A DNA stretch of 64,000 nt from Pectinatus haikarae (lineage in GTDB: Bacteria; Bacillota; Negativicutes; Selenomonadales; Selenomonadaceae): assembly GCF_030813505.1 (NCBI RefSeq), contig NZ_JAUSUE010000001.1; one strand, given 5' to 3'. Below are positions 33,027-41,533 of the stretch, in pieces. How positions within the stretch are numbered: the first letter of the stretch is position 1; each line of letters opens with the position of its first letter. The notes below the pieces were generated by a model. It had not been told where the DNA came from and ran no database searches. It worked only from the letters and a program-made list of their open reading frames with translations. A program made the position numbers and the translations under genes.

Positions 33027-34109
33027 GTGGAAAAGAAAAAAGTTGCCGTTGCTATGAGCGGCGGTGTAGACAGCTCTACGACAGCTGCTATTTTATTGGA
33101 CAAGGGTTATGACGTTTTTGGCGTTACCATGGTTTTAAGTGATGAAGGCCGCGGTTTTTCCAAAGAAGACAGCTACGATCAGCTCAGTTCTGTAAAGGAT
33201 GCACGCATAGTCTGCAATCTGCTTAATATTAAGCATTATGTTATGGATTTCAAGGACATATTTAAAAAAGAAGTATCTGATTATTTCATAGATGAATATA
33301 TGTCAGCGCATACCCCCAACCCCTGTGTCCGCTGCAATCATTGCATAAAATTCGGCAGACTTCTGAACGAATGCATGAAACTCGGCGCTGATTATATGGC
33401 CACAGGGCATTATGTTACCATAGAAAAAAACGAAAAAGAACGTTATCTGATCAAACGTGCCGCTGACACTCACAAAGATCAGTCGTATGTGCTCTATCAT
33501 TTGGGTCAGGAAGCTCTCAGTCACATAATCTTCCCTCTGAGCAGCTACACTAAAACGCAGACTCGGGAAATGGCTAAAAAATATAATCTGCCTGTAGCAA
33601 ATAAAAAGGAAAGCCAGGAAATATGTTTTATTCCCAATGACGATTATAAAGCATATCTTCAAAATCATTCGCAAATGCATTTCAAAGCTGGCAATATAGT
33701 CGATGTTGATGGTAATATATTAGGGCGTCACAACGGCTTATCGTTGTATACCGTAGGCCAGCGAAAGGGACTTGGAATCGCCGCAGCTGAACCTTTGTAT
33801 GTAATCCAGCTCAACAGCGATAAAAATGAAGTTGTCGTCGGAAGCAACAAAGATGTTTTTTCCTCAGGGCTTATGGCCAAAAACCTGAATTGGATCCCTT
33901 TTGATAATATAGAGGGGCCTCTTGAAACATATGCGCAGATTCGCTATGGAAAGAATGTGTGCCAGGCGACAGTTTATCCGCTGGAAAATAATACGGCAAA
34001 AGTTATTTTTAAAGAACCGCAGCGTGCTGTAACACCGGGACAGTCAGTAGTTTTTTATGATGACAATATTCTTTTAGGCGGCGGCATAATAACAGAACCA
34101 CTTAAATGA
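33027..34109 (+). CDS. mnmA: tRNA-specific 2-thiouridylase MnmA
   Basis: Thiolates uridine 34 of Lys, Glu and Gln tRNAs using sulfur from a cysteine desulfurase and ATP. The PP-loop is AMSGGVDSSTTA (about 9-20). The two catalytic cysteines are in PNPCVRCN (about residue 98) and QEICFIPN (about residue 198). The GHYVT and KDQSYVLYHLGQ segments are typical. The start is GTG 33027, with AAGGTGAG seven bases before it; a TTG at 33009 would extend the frame but has no ribosome site. It is 360 residues. A strong terminator follows. Confidence 0.96.
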   Translation: MEKKKVAVAMSGGVDSSTTAAILLDKGYDVFGVTMVLSDEGRGFSKEDSYDQLSSVKDARIVCNLLNIKHYVMDFKDIFKKEVSDYFIDEYMSAHTPNPCVRCNHCIKFGRLLNECMKLGADYMATGHYVTIEKNEKERYLIKRAADTHKDQSYVLYHLGQEALSHIIFPLSSYTKTQTREMAKKYNLPVANKKESQEICFIPNDDYKAYLQNHSQMHFKAGNIVDVDGNILGRHNGLSLYTVGQRKGLGIAAAEPLYVIQLNSDKNEVVVGSNKDVFSSGLMAKNLNWIPFDNIEGPLETYAQIRYGKNVCQATVYPLENNTAKVIFKEPQRAVTPGQSVVFYDDNILLGGGIITEPLK

Positions 34110-34182
34110 ACTTCTTCACGACAGCCATAATAAACGAATTCTTGACATTTCTTTTCTTTGCTTCTATACTTGGAGCAGGCAG

Positions 34183-34210
34183 CGGCGCTTATCATATATG
34201 ATAGGTGCCG
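34183..34210 (+). terminator. Terminator of mnmA
   Basis: A 12-base-pair stem (including G-U pairs) beginning CGGCGCTTATCA and closing on TGATAGGTGCCG is followed by TTTTT. It isolates mnmA from hutD. Confidence 0.85.
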
Positions 34211-34247
34211 TTTTTAGTATAATATGGAAATCTGAGGTGAAAAAAAT

Positions 34248-34814
34248 ATGTTTGAAAAAATTTTTTCGGCAAAAGAACATCAGACTACGTCTTGGAGCGG
34301 CGGATCCACCACCCAATTGTACATTTCCCCCAACAATTCACATTACGAAGCCAGAGACTTCAAGCTGCGCTTAAGCTCGGCAACAGTAGATGCGGATGTA
34401 TCCACCTTTACCGAACTGATTGGTATAGACCGCATTTTGATGAGTCTGGATAATGAAATCTCACTTATACACAATAACCGGAAAGAGATAAAATTAAAAC
34501 CTTTTACTGCCCACTTTTTCAGCGGAGCCGATAAGACCATAAGCAAAGGCCGCTGCACCGATTTTAACGTGATGCTTAAACAAAACTCTTATAAAAATGC
34601 AGATCTTTTTACCATTGCTGATCCTCATTTTAGTTTAGAAGCTGATAATGCTTGTTACATATATATAGCAGACGGTGCATATGAAATTTTATGCGGTCAA
34701 AAAAGTTTTACACTGCATAAAGGAGAATTGCTGTATTTAAATAATTTTCCTGCGTGCAAATTAAAAAAAATTATAGATCACTCAAGAGCTGTTATTTGTA
34801 AAATCAACTGGTGA
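34248..34814 (+). CDS. hutD: HutD/Ves-family protein
   Basis: Cupin-like HutD family protein of 188 residues. The WSGGSTTQLYISP stretch (about 16-28) and the RLSSATVDADVSTFTELIGIDRILM segment (about 43-67) match HutD, an accessory protein of histidine utilisation whose biochemical role is unsettled (proposed to limit intracellular urocanate or formiminoglutamate). The ATG follows GAGGTG. It lies at the edge of the histidine-degradation region, ahead of the RpiR regulator. Confidence 0.88.
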   Translation: MFEKIFSAKEHQTTSWSGGSTTQLYISPNNSHYEARDFKLRLSSATVDADVSTFTELIGIDRILMSLDNEISLIHNNRKEIKLKPFTAHFFSGADKTISKGRCTDFNVMLKQNSYKNADLFTIADPHFSLEADNACYIYIADGAYEILCGQKSFTLHKGELLYLNNFPACKLKKIIDHSRAVICKINW

Positions 34815-34930
34815 TTTTTTCAAAATAGACTTAAAAATAAATTATGCAGCAGTATAGTATATGCAGTATAATATATTGAGTATTAATACTGATACATGAA
34901 TTATACTATTAATAAAAGGAGGATAAATAT

Positions 34931-35791
34931 ATGGGAAAAAATATTGAAACATTTGAGCAGCTTACTAACATGTTAAAATTTATTGCTGATACGTCCCCTA
35001 CTTATAAAAAAATTGCCGTATACATAAATGATAACTATCTGCAAATCGTTTTCATGACGACAAATGAGCTGGCCGAACAGGTAGGTGTCAGCCAGGGCAG
35101 CATATCAAGATTTTTCATGGCTCTTGGCTACAGAGGATATAATGATTTTTTACAAAATCTGCAAAATATGGTAAGCAAGGAACTTACTGCCCCTAAAAGG
35201 CTGCAATTCACAGAAAAGCACGGCATAAAAGATAAATACATGCACTCTATTTTCGATAACGAACTGGCAAATATGGAAAAACTTGGCGGTATAATGGAGT
35301 CTGAGTCCTATAAAAAAATGGTGGATATGCTTGCCTCAACTAAGCCGCTGATTATCTTATCAGCCAGGATGTCTTTTACTATCGTGCCATATGTGCATTA
35401 CATTCTCAATAAAATGAGGGATTTTGTACATGAATACACGCCATCGTCTCCGCAATGGGACACGGTAGAGCTTACGGACCCTGAAAGTGTAAATATATTG
35501 GCCGTTATGATGCCGCGGTATCCGAGAGCTCTTGTCGAAAAATGTCAGAAATTAAAAAAATCAGGATTTCATATTTATGGTGTCACCGACAGTGAATTTT
35601 CACCTTTAATGGAATGCAGTGATTCTGCTGTTTGTGTCCCGCTCACTGTTTCTTCTATTTTTGATATCTACAGTACACCCATGATATTTTTTAACATACT
35701 TCTGCGTGATGCTGCTAAAAAGATACCGGAAATATCGAAACGAATGGAAAAAATAGAGAATATAGAACTTAATAATAAAGTTTACTATTGA
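34931..35791 (+). CDS. RpiR-family transcriptional regulator
   Basis: Regulator of 286 residues. It has an N-terminal HTH_6 domain (about 20-75: MTTNELAEQVGVSQGSISRFFMALGYRGYNDF) and a C-terminal SIS domain (about 120-265), which in this family binds phosphosugars or other small ligands. It lies between hutD and the hut enzyme operon and ends in a terminator, so it is the likely local regulator of histidine/urocanate genes. Control of hut by an RpiR protein, rather than HutC or HutP, is known in some proteobacteria and inferred here. The ATG follows AAAGGAGG. Confidence 0.9.
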   Translation: MGKNIETFEQLTNMLKFIADTSPTYKKIAVYINDNYLQIVFMTTNELAEQVGVSQGSISRFFMALGYRGYNDFLQNLQNMVSKELTAPKRLQFTEKHGIKDKYMHSIFDNELANMEKLGGIMESESYKKMVDMLASTKPLIILSARMSFTIVPYVHYILNKMRDFVHEYTPSSPQWDTVELTDPESVNILAVMMPRYPRALVEKCQKLKKSGFHIYGVTDSEFSPLMECSDSAVCVPLTVSSIFDIYSTPMIFFNILLRDAAKKIPEISKRMEKIENIELNNKVYY

Positions 35792-35839
35792 CATTTACGT
35801 ATCAGAATTTTATAATTAAAGCACTAATAAAAAGCAAGG

Positions 35840-35866
35840 GTGCTTTATTCTTCGTGAATAAGGCAC
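35840..35866 (+). terminator. Terminator of the RpiR-family gene
   Basis: GTGCTTTATTC pairs with GAATAAGGCAC (11 pairs with one G-U) around a five-base loop, followed by TTTTTTTGC. Confidence 0.9.
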
Positions 35867-35962
35867 TTTTTTTGCTTTTTATTGAATGATTTATTTATTA
35901 TATTTTTATATAAATGAATTAATTCTACAAATATTTATAGATTAGCAAGGGGCTGATGTTGT

Positions 35963-37234
35963 GTGATAGAAATAAGTGACAATAAAAAAATCACTATAAA
36001 TAAGGACCGTTTACTATTCAGATTAGAAGAAATGTCTCAGTTCGGATTGAATAAAAAAACCGGTGGTATAGACAGACAGCTTGGCAGCCAGGCTGATAAA
36101 GATACAAGAAGATGGCTCAAAGATATATGGGAAAAAGACATAGGCCTGAAAGTCACTGTTGATGCCGTCGCCAATATGTGGGGCAGTTACGGCGAACATC
36201 TAAAAAATAAACCGATTGTTTTCGGATCGCATCACGACAGTGTTCCCAATGGAGGAAAATTTGATGGAGCACTTGGTGTATTGATGGCAATGGAAGCCAT
36301 TCAATCAATAAGTGACAGTGGAATAAAAACACGTCACCCCTTAGAAATTATCTCTTTTACCGGTGAAGAACCAAACAGCTTTTCTGTTTCTACCCTCGGC
36401 AGCAAAATTTTATGCGGCCGCCTGACAAAAAAAGATATAAGTATTCTGCACGACAGAAATACAGGCAGACCTTTGACTGAAGCTATCGACTGGCTCGGCG
36501 GAAACAGCAGCCAAATAGACAGTGCCGTTCTGGAAAAAGGTACTATGACCGCTTTCCTTGAATTCCATATCGAACAAGGACAACGTTTATACCGCAAACA
36601 GCAGGCTGTTGCGGCCGTCAGTTGTATCACAGGCATCTACAGAGAAATTATATCAATAAAAGGAGAGGCAAATCATGCAGGCACCACACAGCTTCAGGAC
36701 AGGCGGGATGCATTATGTGCTGCCTCAGAGCTCTGTCTTGCCATTGAACATATAATGGAAGATTTCACGTCAATTGCTGTGACTGTCGGTCATATGCAGA
36801 TTATTCCAAACGCTTCCAATATCATACCGGGTGAAGTTTCTTTTACCATAGATCTGCGTACGGCCTTTCCTGAAGATAGGAAAAAGGCTCTGGCAAAATT
36901 AAAGGAAAGGATAGCAGCAATAGAGAAAAAACGGGATATAAAAATAATACGCAGACTTAATCTTGATCAACCGGAAATGTCCATGGATGAAACGGCAGTG
37001 GAGGCTGTCATGAAGGCCATCGAAAAAGAAGCGCAGCCGCCGATGAAGCTTGTGAGCATGGCCGGACATGATGCTGCCAATATGGCAAGGCTGACAAAAA
37101 CCGCTATGCTTTTTTCCCAGAGTGTCAACGGATACAGCCATTGTCCTCAGGAATATACCGCTCCGCGTGAAGTGGCTATAGCGGCACAAGTTTATCTCGA
37201 TACATTGTTGATTTTGGATAAGGAGCTGGTATGA
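35963..37234 (+). CDS. M20-family Zn-dependent amidohydrolase (N-carbamoyl-amino-acid hydrolase type)
   Basis: Metal hydrolase of 423 residues related to N-carbamoyl-L-amino-acid hydrolase and allantoate amidohydrolase. Ligand motifs are GSHHDSVPNGGKFDG (about 90-104), FTGEEPNSF, EFHIEQG (about 197-203) and, near the C-terminus, SMAGHDAANMA and GYSHCPQE. The start is GTG 35963, with AAGGGG about 10 bases before. Its stop overlaps the HutF-like gene. As hutG is absent, it is a good candidate for the step that hydrolyses N-formylglutamate to glutamate and formate; this is inferred from the cluster only. Confidence 0.85.
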   Translation: MIEISDNKKITINKDRLLFRLEEMSQFGLNKKTGGIDRQLGSQADKDTRRWLKDIWEKDIGLKVTVDAVANMWGSYGEHLKNKPIVFGSHHDSVPNGGKFDGALGVLMAMEAIQSISDSGIKTRHPLEIISFTGEEPNSFSVSTLGSKILCGRLTKKDISILHDRNTGRPLTEAIDWLGGNSSQIDSAVLEKGTMTAFLEFHIEQGQRLYRKQQAVAAVSCITGIYREIISIKGEANHAGTTQLQDRRDALCAASELCLAIEHIMEDFTSIAVTVGHMQIIPNASNIIPGEVSFTIDLRTAFPEDRKKALAKLKERIAAIEKKRDIKIIRRLNLDQPEMSMDETAVEAVMKAIEKEAQPPMKLVSMAGHDAANMARLTKTAMLFSQSVNGYSHCPQEYTAPREVAIAAQVYLDTLLILDKELV

Positions 37235-38571
37235 TGTCAATAAAAATAATAAAAGCAGCAGCAATTTTTATTGACAGCTGTCTTGTGGAAAATAAAGCCA
37301 TTGCAGTAAATATGCACACCGGTGATATTGAAAAGATAGCTGCAGCAGCACAGCTGGAAAAGGAGTATCCTGACGCCGGAAAAGAAGACTGGGGTGATCT
37401 CGTCATTGTTCCCGGCAGCATTAATGCCCATAATCACAGCTTTCAGAGCTTACTCCGCGGAGTAGCCGCTGACCGGCCTTTTTTAGAATGGCGTGATAAC
37501 TCTCTCTACAAATTTTCACCGCGTATGCGATTGCAGGATATTTACACGGGAGCACTATTTGCCTTTACAGAGATGATGAAATGCGGTGCGACCACTGTAG
37601 CCGATTTCTTTTATCTTCATCAATTTGGCAGTGAAAGCGATGAAGCAGTTATTCAGGCAGCAAACGATGCCGGAATAAGACTGGTCATAGCCAGAACTAT
37701 GTATGACTGGACCGGCGCACCTTCCGGTTATGTAGAAAATGTCGAAACAGCAGTCAGCAATACAGCATCTTTGATGAAAAAACATACGGGTGGAATGGTG
37801 AAAGTTTTGCCCGCACCGCACAGTCTGCATGCTGCTTCCCCTGAAATGATCAAAGCAGGCTACCGTCTGGCATGTGAATATAATACCCCCTATCATATTC
37901 ATGTAGCGGAAGAAATCTTTGAAGTAGATCAAGTAAAAAAAGAACATGGCATGACACCGTTAAAATATCTTGATTCCTTAGGTGTAGTTGACAAACATAT
38001 GTCAATAATACATGGTGTATGGCTCAGTGAAGATGAAATAAGAACGATGGGCCGAAAAGGTGCTCATCTTATTTACTGCCCGTCAAGCAATATGTTCCTC
38101 GCAGACGGTATCACCGATATTCCCGCATACATCAGGCATTCGGTCCCCATAGCACTGGGCAGTGATGGAGCCTGCGGCAACAGTCGCATCAGTGTATTTG
38201 AGGAAATGCGCATGGTATCACTTCTGCAGAAGGCAAAAACCTGTAACGCTCTTTGTGTGAATTTCCATGATGCATTCAAAATGGGAACCGAAACAGGCGG
38301 TACAGTGCTTGACCTTCCCATCGGCAAAATAGCCGACGGTTATAAAGCCGACTTCGTCGGAATATCTGTATATGATTTTTCTATGCAGCCCCTGACAAAA
38401 AAAGGGCAGCAATTTCTACCCAATCTTATTTACTCCATGCAGCCCACAGCGATTAAACGTGTAGCTGTAAACGGCAGAACAACAGTCATACAGGGCCACT
38501 TGGTAAATACAACAGAAAGTCGTGTACTTGAACAGGTAAAAATGACTATGCAGCATCTTGAAAATGAGTAA
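37231..38571 (+). CDS. hutF: Amidohydrolase, probable formiminoglutamate deiminase (HutF-like)
   Basis: Amidohydrolase-superfamily deaminase of 446 residues. Metal residues are in NAHNHSFQSLLRG (about 66-78), HIHVAEE (about 222-228), IHGVW and GSDGACGNSR. The NAHNHSFQ..LRG motif and the gene context support HutF, which deiminates N-formimino-L-glutamate to N-formyl-L-glutamate and ammonia. Other deaminases of the TrzN/AtzB/guanine group share the fold, so the substrate is inferred. ATG 37231 overlaps the previous stop and follows AAGGAG. The next gene is aconitase X. Confidence 0.78.
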   Translation: MMSIKIIKAAAIFIDSCLVENKAIAVNMHTGDIEKIAAAAQLEKEYPDAGKEDWGDLVIVPGSINAHNHSFQSLLRGVAADRPFLEWRDNSLYKFSPRMRLQDIYTGALFAFTEMMKCGATTVADFFYLHQFGSESDEAVIQAANDAGIRLVIARTMYDWTGAPSGYVENVETAVSNTASLMKKHTGGMVKVLPAPHSLHAASPEMIKAGYRLACEYNTPYHIHVAEEIFEVDQVKKEHGMTPLKYLDSLGVVDKHMSIIHGVWLSEDEIRTMGRKGAHLIYCPSSNMFLADGITDIPAYIRHSVPIALGSDGACGNSRISVFEEMRMVSLLQKAKTCNALCVNFHDAFKMGTETGGTVLDLPIGKIADGYKADFVGISVYDFSMQPLTKKGQQFLPNLIYSMQPTAIKRVAVNGRTTVIQGHLVNTTESRVLEQVKMTMQHLENE

Positions 38572-38630
38572 AAACTTTATTGCACTATTTTCATTATCCG
38601 GAGCAATACTATAATTGGGGAGGTTTATAT

Positions 38631-39830
38631 ATGTATCTTACTGAAGAAGAAAAAAAAATGTTAGAAGGAAACTACGGGCAGGGCACTCAGCTGGCAATGA
38701 AAATACTGGTTGCGATAGGAGAAGCCTACGATGCTCCCAAGATGGTTCCCGTGACACGTACTCATGTTGCGCTCAGCAATCAGGAAGCTGATCTATGGTT
38801 TGCTGAAAAATTAACGGCTGGTGAGGCAGTATGCCGTATACGCCCGACTGTCAATCCCAGTTTCAATCTGGAACAATTTCAAGCAATAACTGATATTGAC
38901 AGGGAAGACGAAGAAATAGTCAAACGTACACATGCGGCCTACACCAAGCTCGGCGCAATAATGACTTATGATTGTACGCCTTATCTTGAAAAAAATGTAC
39001 CGCGTTTCGGCGAAATCATTTCATTTTCCGAATCAAGCGCAACACCTTTTGTAAACTCCGTTTATGGTGCCCGTTCTAACAGAGAATCAGCGCAGAGCGC
39101 CCTATGCAGTGCTGTTACGGGAGTAACACCTTATTACGGATTTTTATTGAAAGAAAATCGTGCCGGACAGGTATTGGTACATGTGGAGGCTGATATGGAA
39201 GATGATTTTGCTTATCAGATGCTCGGTTATTTCGCTCCAAAAAAAATTGGCTTTTCTATCCCTGTTTTTGAAGGGCTGACAAATCCCAGTAAGGAAGCTC
39301 TGATGAATCTGGGCGCACAGCTTAATACAGGAGGCAATGTAGCCCTTTATCACATTCTTGGTTTTACACCGGAAGCACTGACAATGGAAGATGCCTTTCA
39401 AGGCAAAAAGCCACAGTACGAAGTAACCATCACCAATAATGATCTGAAAAATATGCGCGAAGAAATATCTGACAAAAATGGAAAAATAGATTTTGCCCTA
39501 TATGGCTGCCCGCATTTCACGATCGACCAGGTATGCACGGTTGCCGAAATGGTAAAAGGGAAAAAATTATCTGTTCCGTTATTTATTATGACCTCTTCAC
39601 TGACCCGCAGTTTGTCTCAAAAAATGGGATATGCGGATATAATAAAAACAGCCGGCGGTGAAATAGTAGAAGATACTTGTATGGATCAACCATGCTGGAA
39701 ATTTTTATATGGTAAAAAGGGAATAACAGATTCTCCCAAATGCGCCTATTATACGAAACGGCGTGATATGCAGTTTATCATAGCCCCTCTTAAAGAAAGT
39801 ATATATGCAGCTTTGAAAGGAGAATACTAA
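38631..39830 (+). CDS. Aconitase X catalytic (large) subunit
   Basis: Aconitase X (AcnX, DUF521) hydro-lyase large subunit of 399 residues. It has the family signature YDCTPYLEKNVPRFGE (about 119-134), the SESSATPFVNSVYGARSNRES block, GVTPYYG, and the likely cluster cysteines in DCTPY, GCPHFT and DTCM. The ATG 38631 follows GGGGAGG; the longer frame from 38580 is not used. Known AcnX enzymes dehydrate cis-3-hydroxy-L-proline or mevalonate 5-phosphate. Neither fits a histidine pathway, so the substrate here is unknown. The small subunit follows one base later. Confidence 0.88.
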   Translation: MYLTEEEKKMLEGNYGQGTQLAMKILVAIGEAYDAPKMVPVTRTHVALSNQEADLWFAEKLTAGEAVCRIRPTVNPSFNLEQFQAITDIDREDEEIVKRTHAAYTKLGAIMTYDCTPYLEKNVPRFGEIISFSESSATPFVNSVYGARSNRESAQSALCSAVTGVTPYYGFLLKENRAGQVLVHVEADMEDDFAYQMLGYFAPKKIGFSIPVFEGLTNPSKEALMNLGAQLNTGGNVALYHILGFTPEALTMEDAFQGKKPQYEVTITNNDLKNMREEISDKNGKIDFALYGCPHFTIDQVCTVAEMVKGKKLSVPLFIMTSSLTRSLSQKMGYADIIKTAGGEIVEDTCMDQPCWKFLYGKKGITDSPKCAYYTKRRDMQFIIAPLKESIYAALKGEY

Positions 39831-39831
39831 A

Positions 39832-40236
39832 ATGAAAAAACAATACGACTGCCACAAAATATCAGGTGGTAAGGTAACAGGCCAATTACTTTTTTCCGAT
39901 GACGGTATGTGCTTTTATCTCATTGAACCAAAAGACGGTAAGATTATAGAAAAAGAGCACTGCCTTTATCAAAAATCCGTTGCCGGAAAAATCTTAGTAT
40001 TTCCCTATGGTAAAGGGAGTTCAGTTGTACAGGCAGACGGAATGTATCAATTGAAAATGACAGGAATGAATCCTGCTGCCATGATAGTGGTAAATGCTGA
40101 TACGACCTTAGCTGCGAGCGCTATCATTCTTGACGCTCCTATGGTAAATAAAATGGATGATGACTTTTACAAAGATTTCCATGACGGTGATATGGTAGAA
40201 CTTGATGCAGACAATGGCATTCTGCGGAAAATATAA
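39832..40236 (+). CDS. Aconitase X swivel (small) subunit
   Basis: DUF126 swivelling domain of 134 residues that completes the AcnX active site. It has the N-terminal KISGGKVTGQLLFSD segment and the YGKGSSVVQADGMYQLK and SAIILDAPMVNKM segments, where the catalytic serine of the family lies in the GKGSS loop (about residue 61). It starts directly after the large subunit stop, so the two are co-translated. It lies 29 bases before hutI. Confidence 0.88.
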   Translation: MKKQYDCHKISGGKVTGQLLFSDDGMCFYLIEPKDGKIIEKEHCLYQKSVAGKILVFPYGKGSSVVQADGMYQLKMTGMNPAAMIVVNADTTLAASAIILDAPMVNKMDDDFYKDFHDGDMVELDADNGILRKI

Positions 40237-40265
40237 ATAAATGTACTGAATATGAGGTAAAGCTG

Positions 40266-41510
40266 ATGAATCGTCTGCTTATAAAAAATTTAGCTGAAAT
40301 TGCCACTCCGCTCGGAAAGACAGCACTGCGTGGGAAAGCAATGAACGATATAAAGATTTATAAAAACGGCGCAATTTATTGTGAAGACGGAATAATAAAA
40401 CTGGCAGGCACAGCCGAAGAAGTACTGCCGCAGCTATCGTCTGGCACAGCTGTCAAAGAAATAGACGCTCACGGAAAATGTGCCGTTCCCGGCTTTGTTG
40501 ATCCGCATACACATTTTTTGTTTGGCGGAACTCGTGCCGACGAGTTCATCGCCAGGCTCGAGGGTGTTCCCTATATGGATCTCTTAAAAAGAGGCGGCGG
40601 TATAGTCAGCACCATGCGGCAGACTCGTGTGATGAGCGAAGAAAATATGTACTCTGCCGGTAAAAAAATTCTCGAAAATATGCTCAAACAAGGTTTTACA
40701 ACTATAGAAGGCAAAAGCGGATACGGCTTGGATAAAAATACCGAGCTTAAAATGCTGCGGACAATGAAAAGACTGCAGAAAGACCTGCCGATTACATTGA
40801 AAACGACTTTTTTAGGAGCACATGCCGTACCTCCCGAATTTGCCGGCAGATCCAATGAATTTATAGATTTTACGATAGAACAGGTTTTTCCTGAAATACA
40901 AAAAGAAAAACTTGCTGAGTTCTGCGACGTTTTTTGTGAAAAGGGTGTATTCAGTATAGCTGAATCGCAGAAATTGCTGCTGGCTGCAAAGGAAACGGGC
41001 ATGAAGGCAAAAATACATGCCGATGAAATAGTGTCGACAGGAGGCGGCGGTCTGGCTGCGGACATAGGGGCGGTCAGTGCAGATCATCTGCTTGCTGTTA
41101 CCGATGAAGATATAAAAAAATTAGCTGGCAGTAATACTGCGGCAGTATTACTGCCGATGACAGCCTTTTGCATGCGCAAGCAATTTGCCCCGGCCAGACA
41201 GATGATAGACACCGGCTGCATCGTAGCCTTAGCCAGCGATTTCAATCCGGGAAGCTGCTATTCATACGCCGCGCCGCTTATACTTGCACTTGCCGTTATT
41301 AATATGCATCTGACAATAAATGAGGCATTGACAGCGATTACACTGAATGCCGCGGCCGCAGTGGATGAGGCTGATACTTCAGGCAGTATAGAGCCGGGTA
41401 AAAAGGCTGATATTTTACTTTTAAGCAAATCGGACTATAGATTTTTAGTCTATCTGACAGGAATTAATATAGTTGAGCATGTGATAAAAAATGGTGAAAT
41501 TATATTCTAA
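40266..41510 (+). CDS. hutI: Imidazolonepropionase
   Basis: Third step of histidine degradation: hydrolyses 4-imidazolone-5-propionate to N-formimino-L-glutamate. Amidohydrolase fold of 414 residues with metal histidines in VDPHTHFLFGG (about 78-88), FLGAHAVPPEF, IHADEI and the aspartate in LASDFNPGS. The EFIARLEGVPYMDLLKRGGGI segment binds substrate in the family. The ATG is at 40266 after GAGGTAAAG. It lies between the AcnX pair and hutU. Confidence 0.96.
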   Translation: MNRLLIKNLAEIATPLGKTALRGKAMNDIKIYKNGAIYCEDGIIKLAGTAEEVLPQLSSGTAVKEIDAHGKCAVPGFVDPHTHFLFGGTRADEFIARLEGVPYMDLLKRGGGIVSTMRQTRVMSEENMYSAGKKILENMLKQGFTTIEGKSGYGLDKNTELKMLRTMKRLQKDLPITLKTTFLGAHAVPPEFAGRSNEFIDFTIEQVFPEIQKEKLAEFCDVFCEKGVFSIAESQKLLLAAKETGMKAKIHADEIVSTGGGGLAADIGAVSADHLLAVTDEDIKKLAGSNTAAVLLPMTAFCMRKQFAPARQMIDTGCIVALASDFNPGSCYSYAAPLILALAVINMHLTINEALTAITLNAAAAVDEADTSGSIEPGKKADILLLSKSDYRFLVYLTGINIVEHVIKNGEIIF

Positions 41511-41533
41511 TAGTCATAAAGGAGCAATGCATA

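Noticed and set aside
35963..38571. Purine or pyrimidine ring degradation (allantoate amidohydrolase plus guanine deaminase-type) as the role of this gene pair
   Set aside because: Family level allows it, but the genes are coupled to hutI and hutU and no other purine genes are present, so a histidine-pathway role is preferred.
40571..41065. 164-codon minus-strand open frame opposite hutI
   Set aside because: Complete overlap with a certain gene and composition of an antisense shadow.
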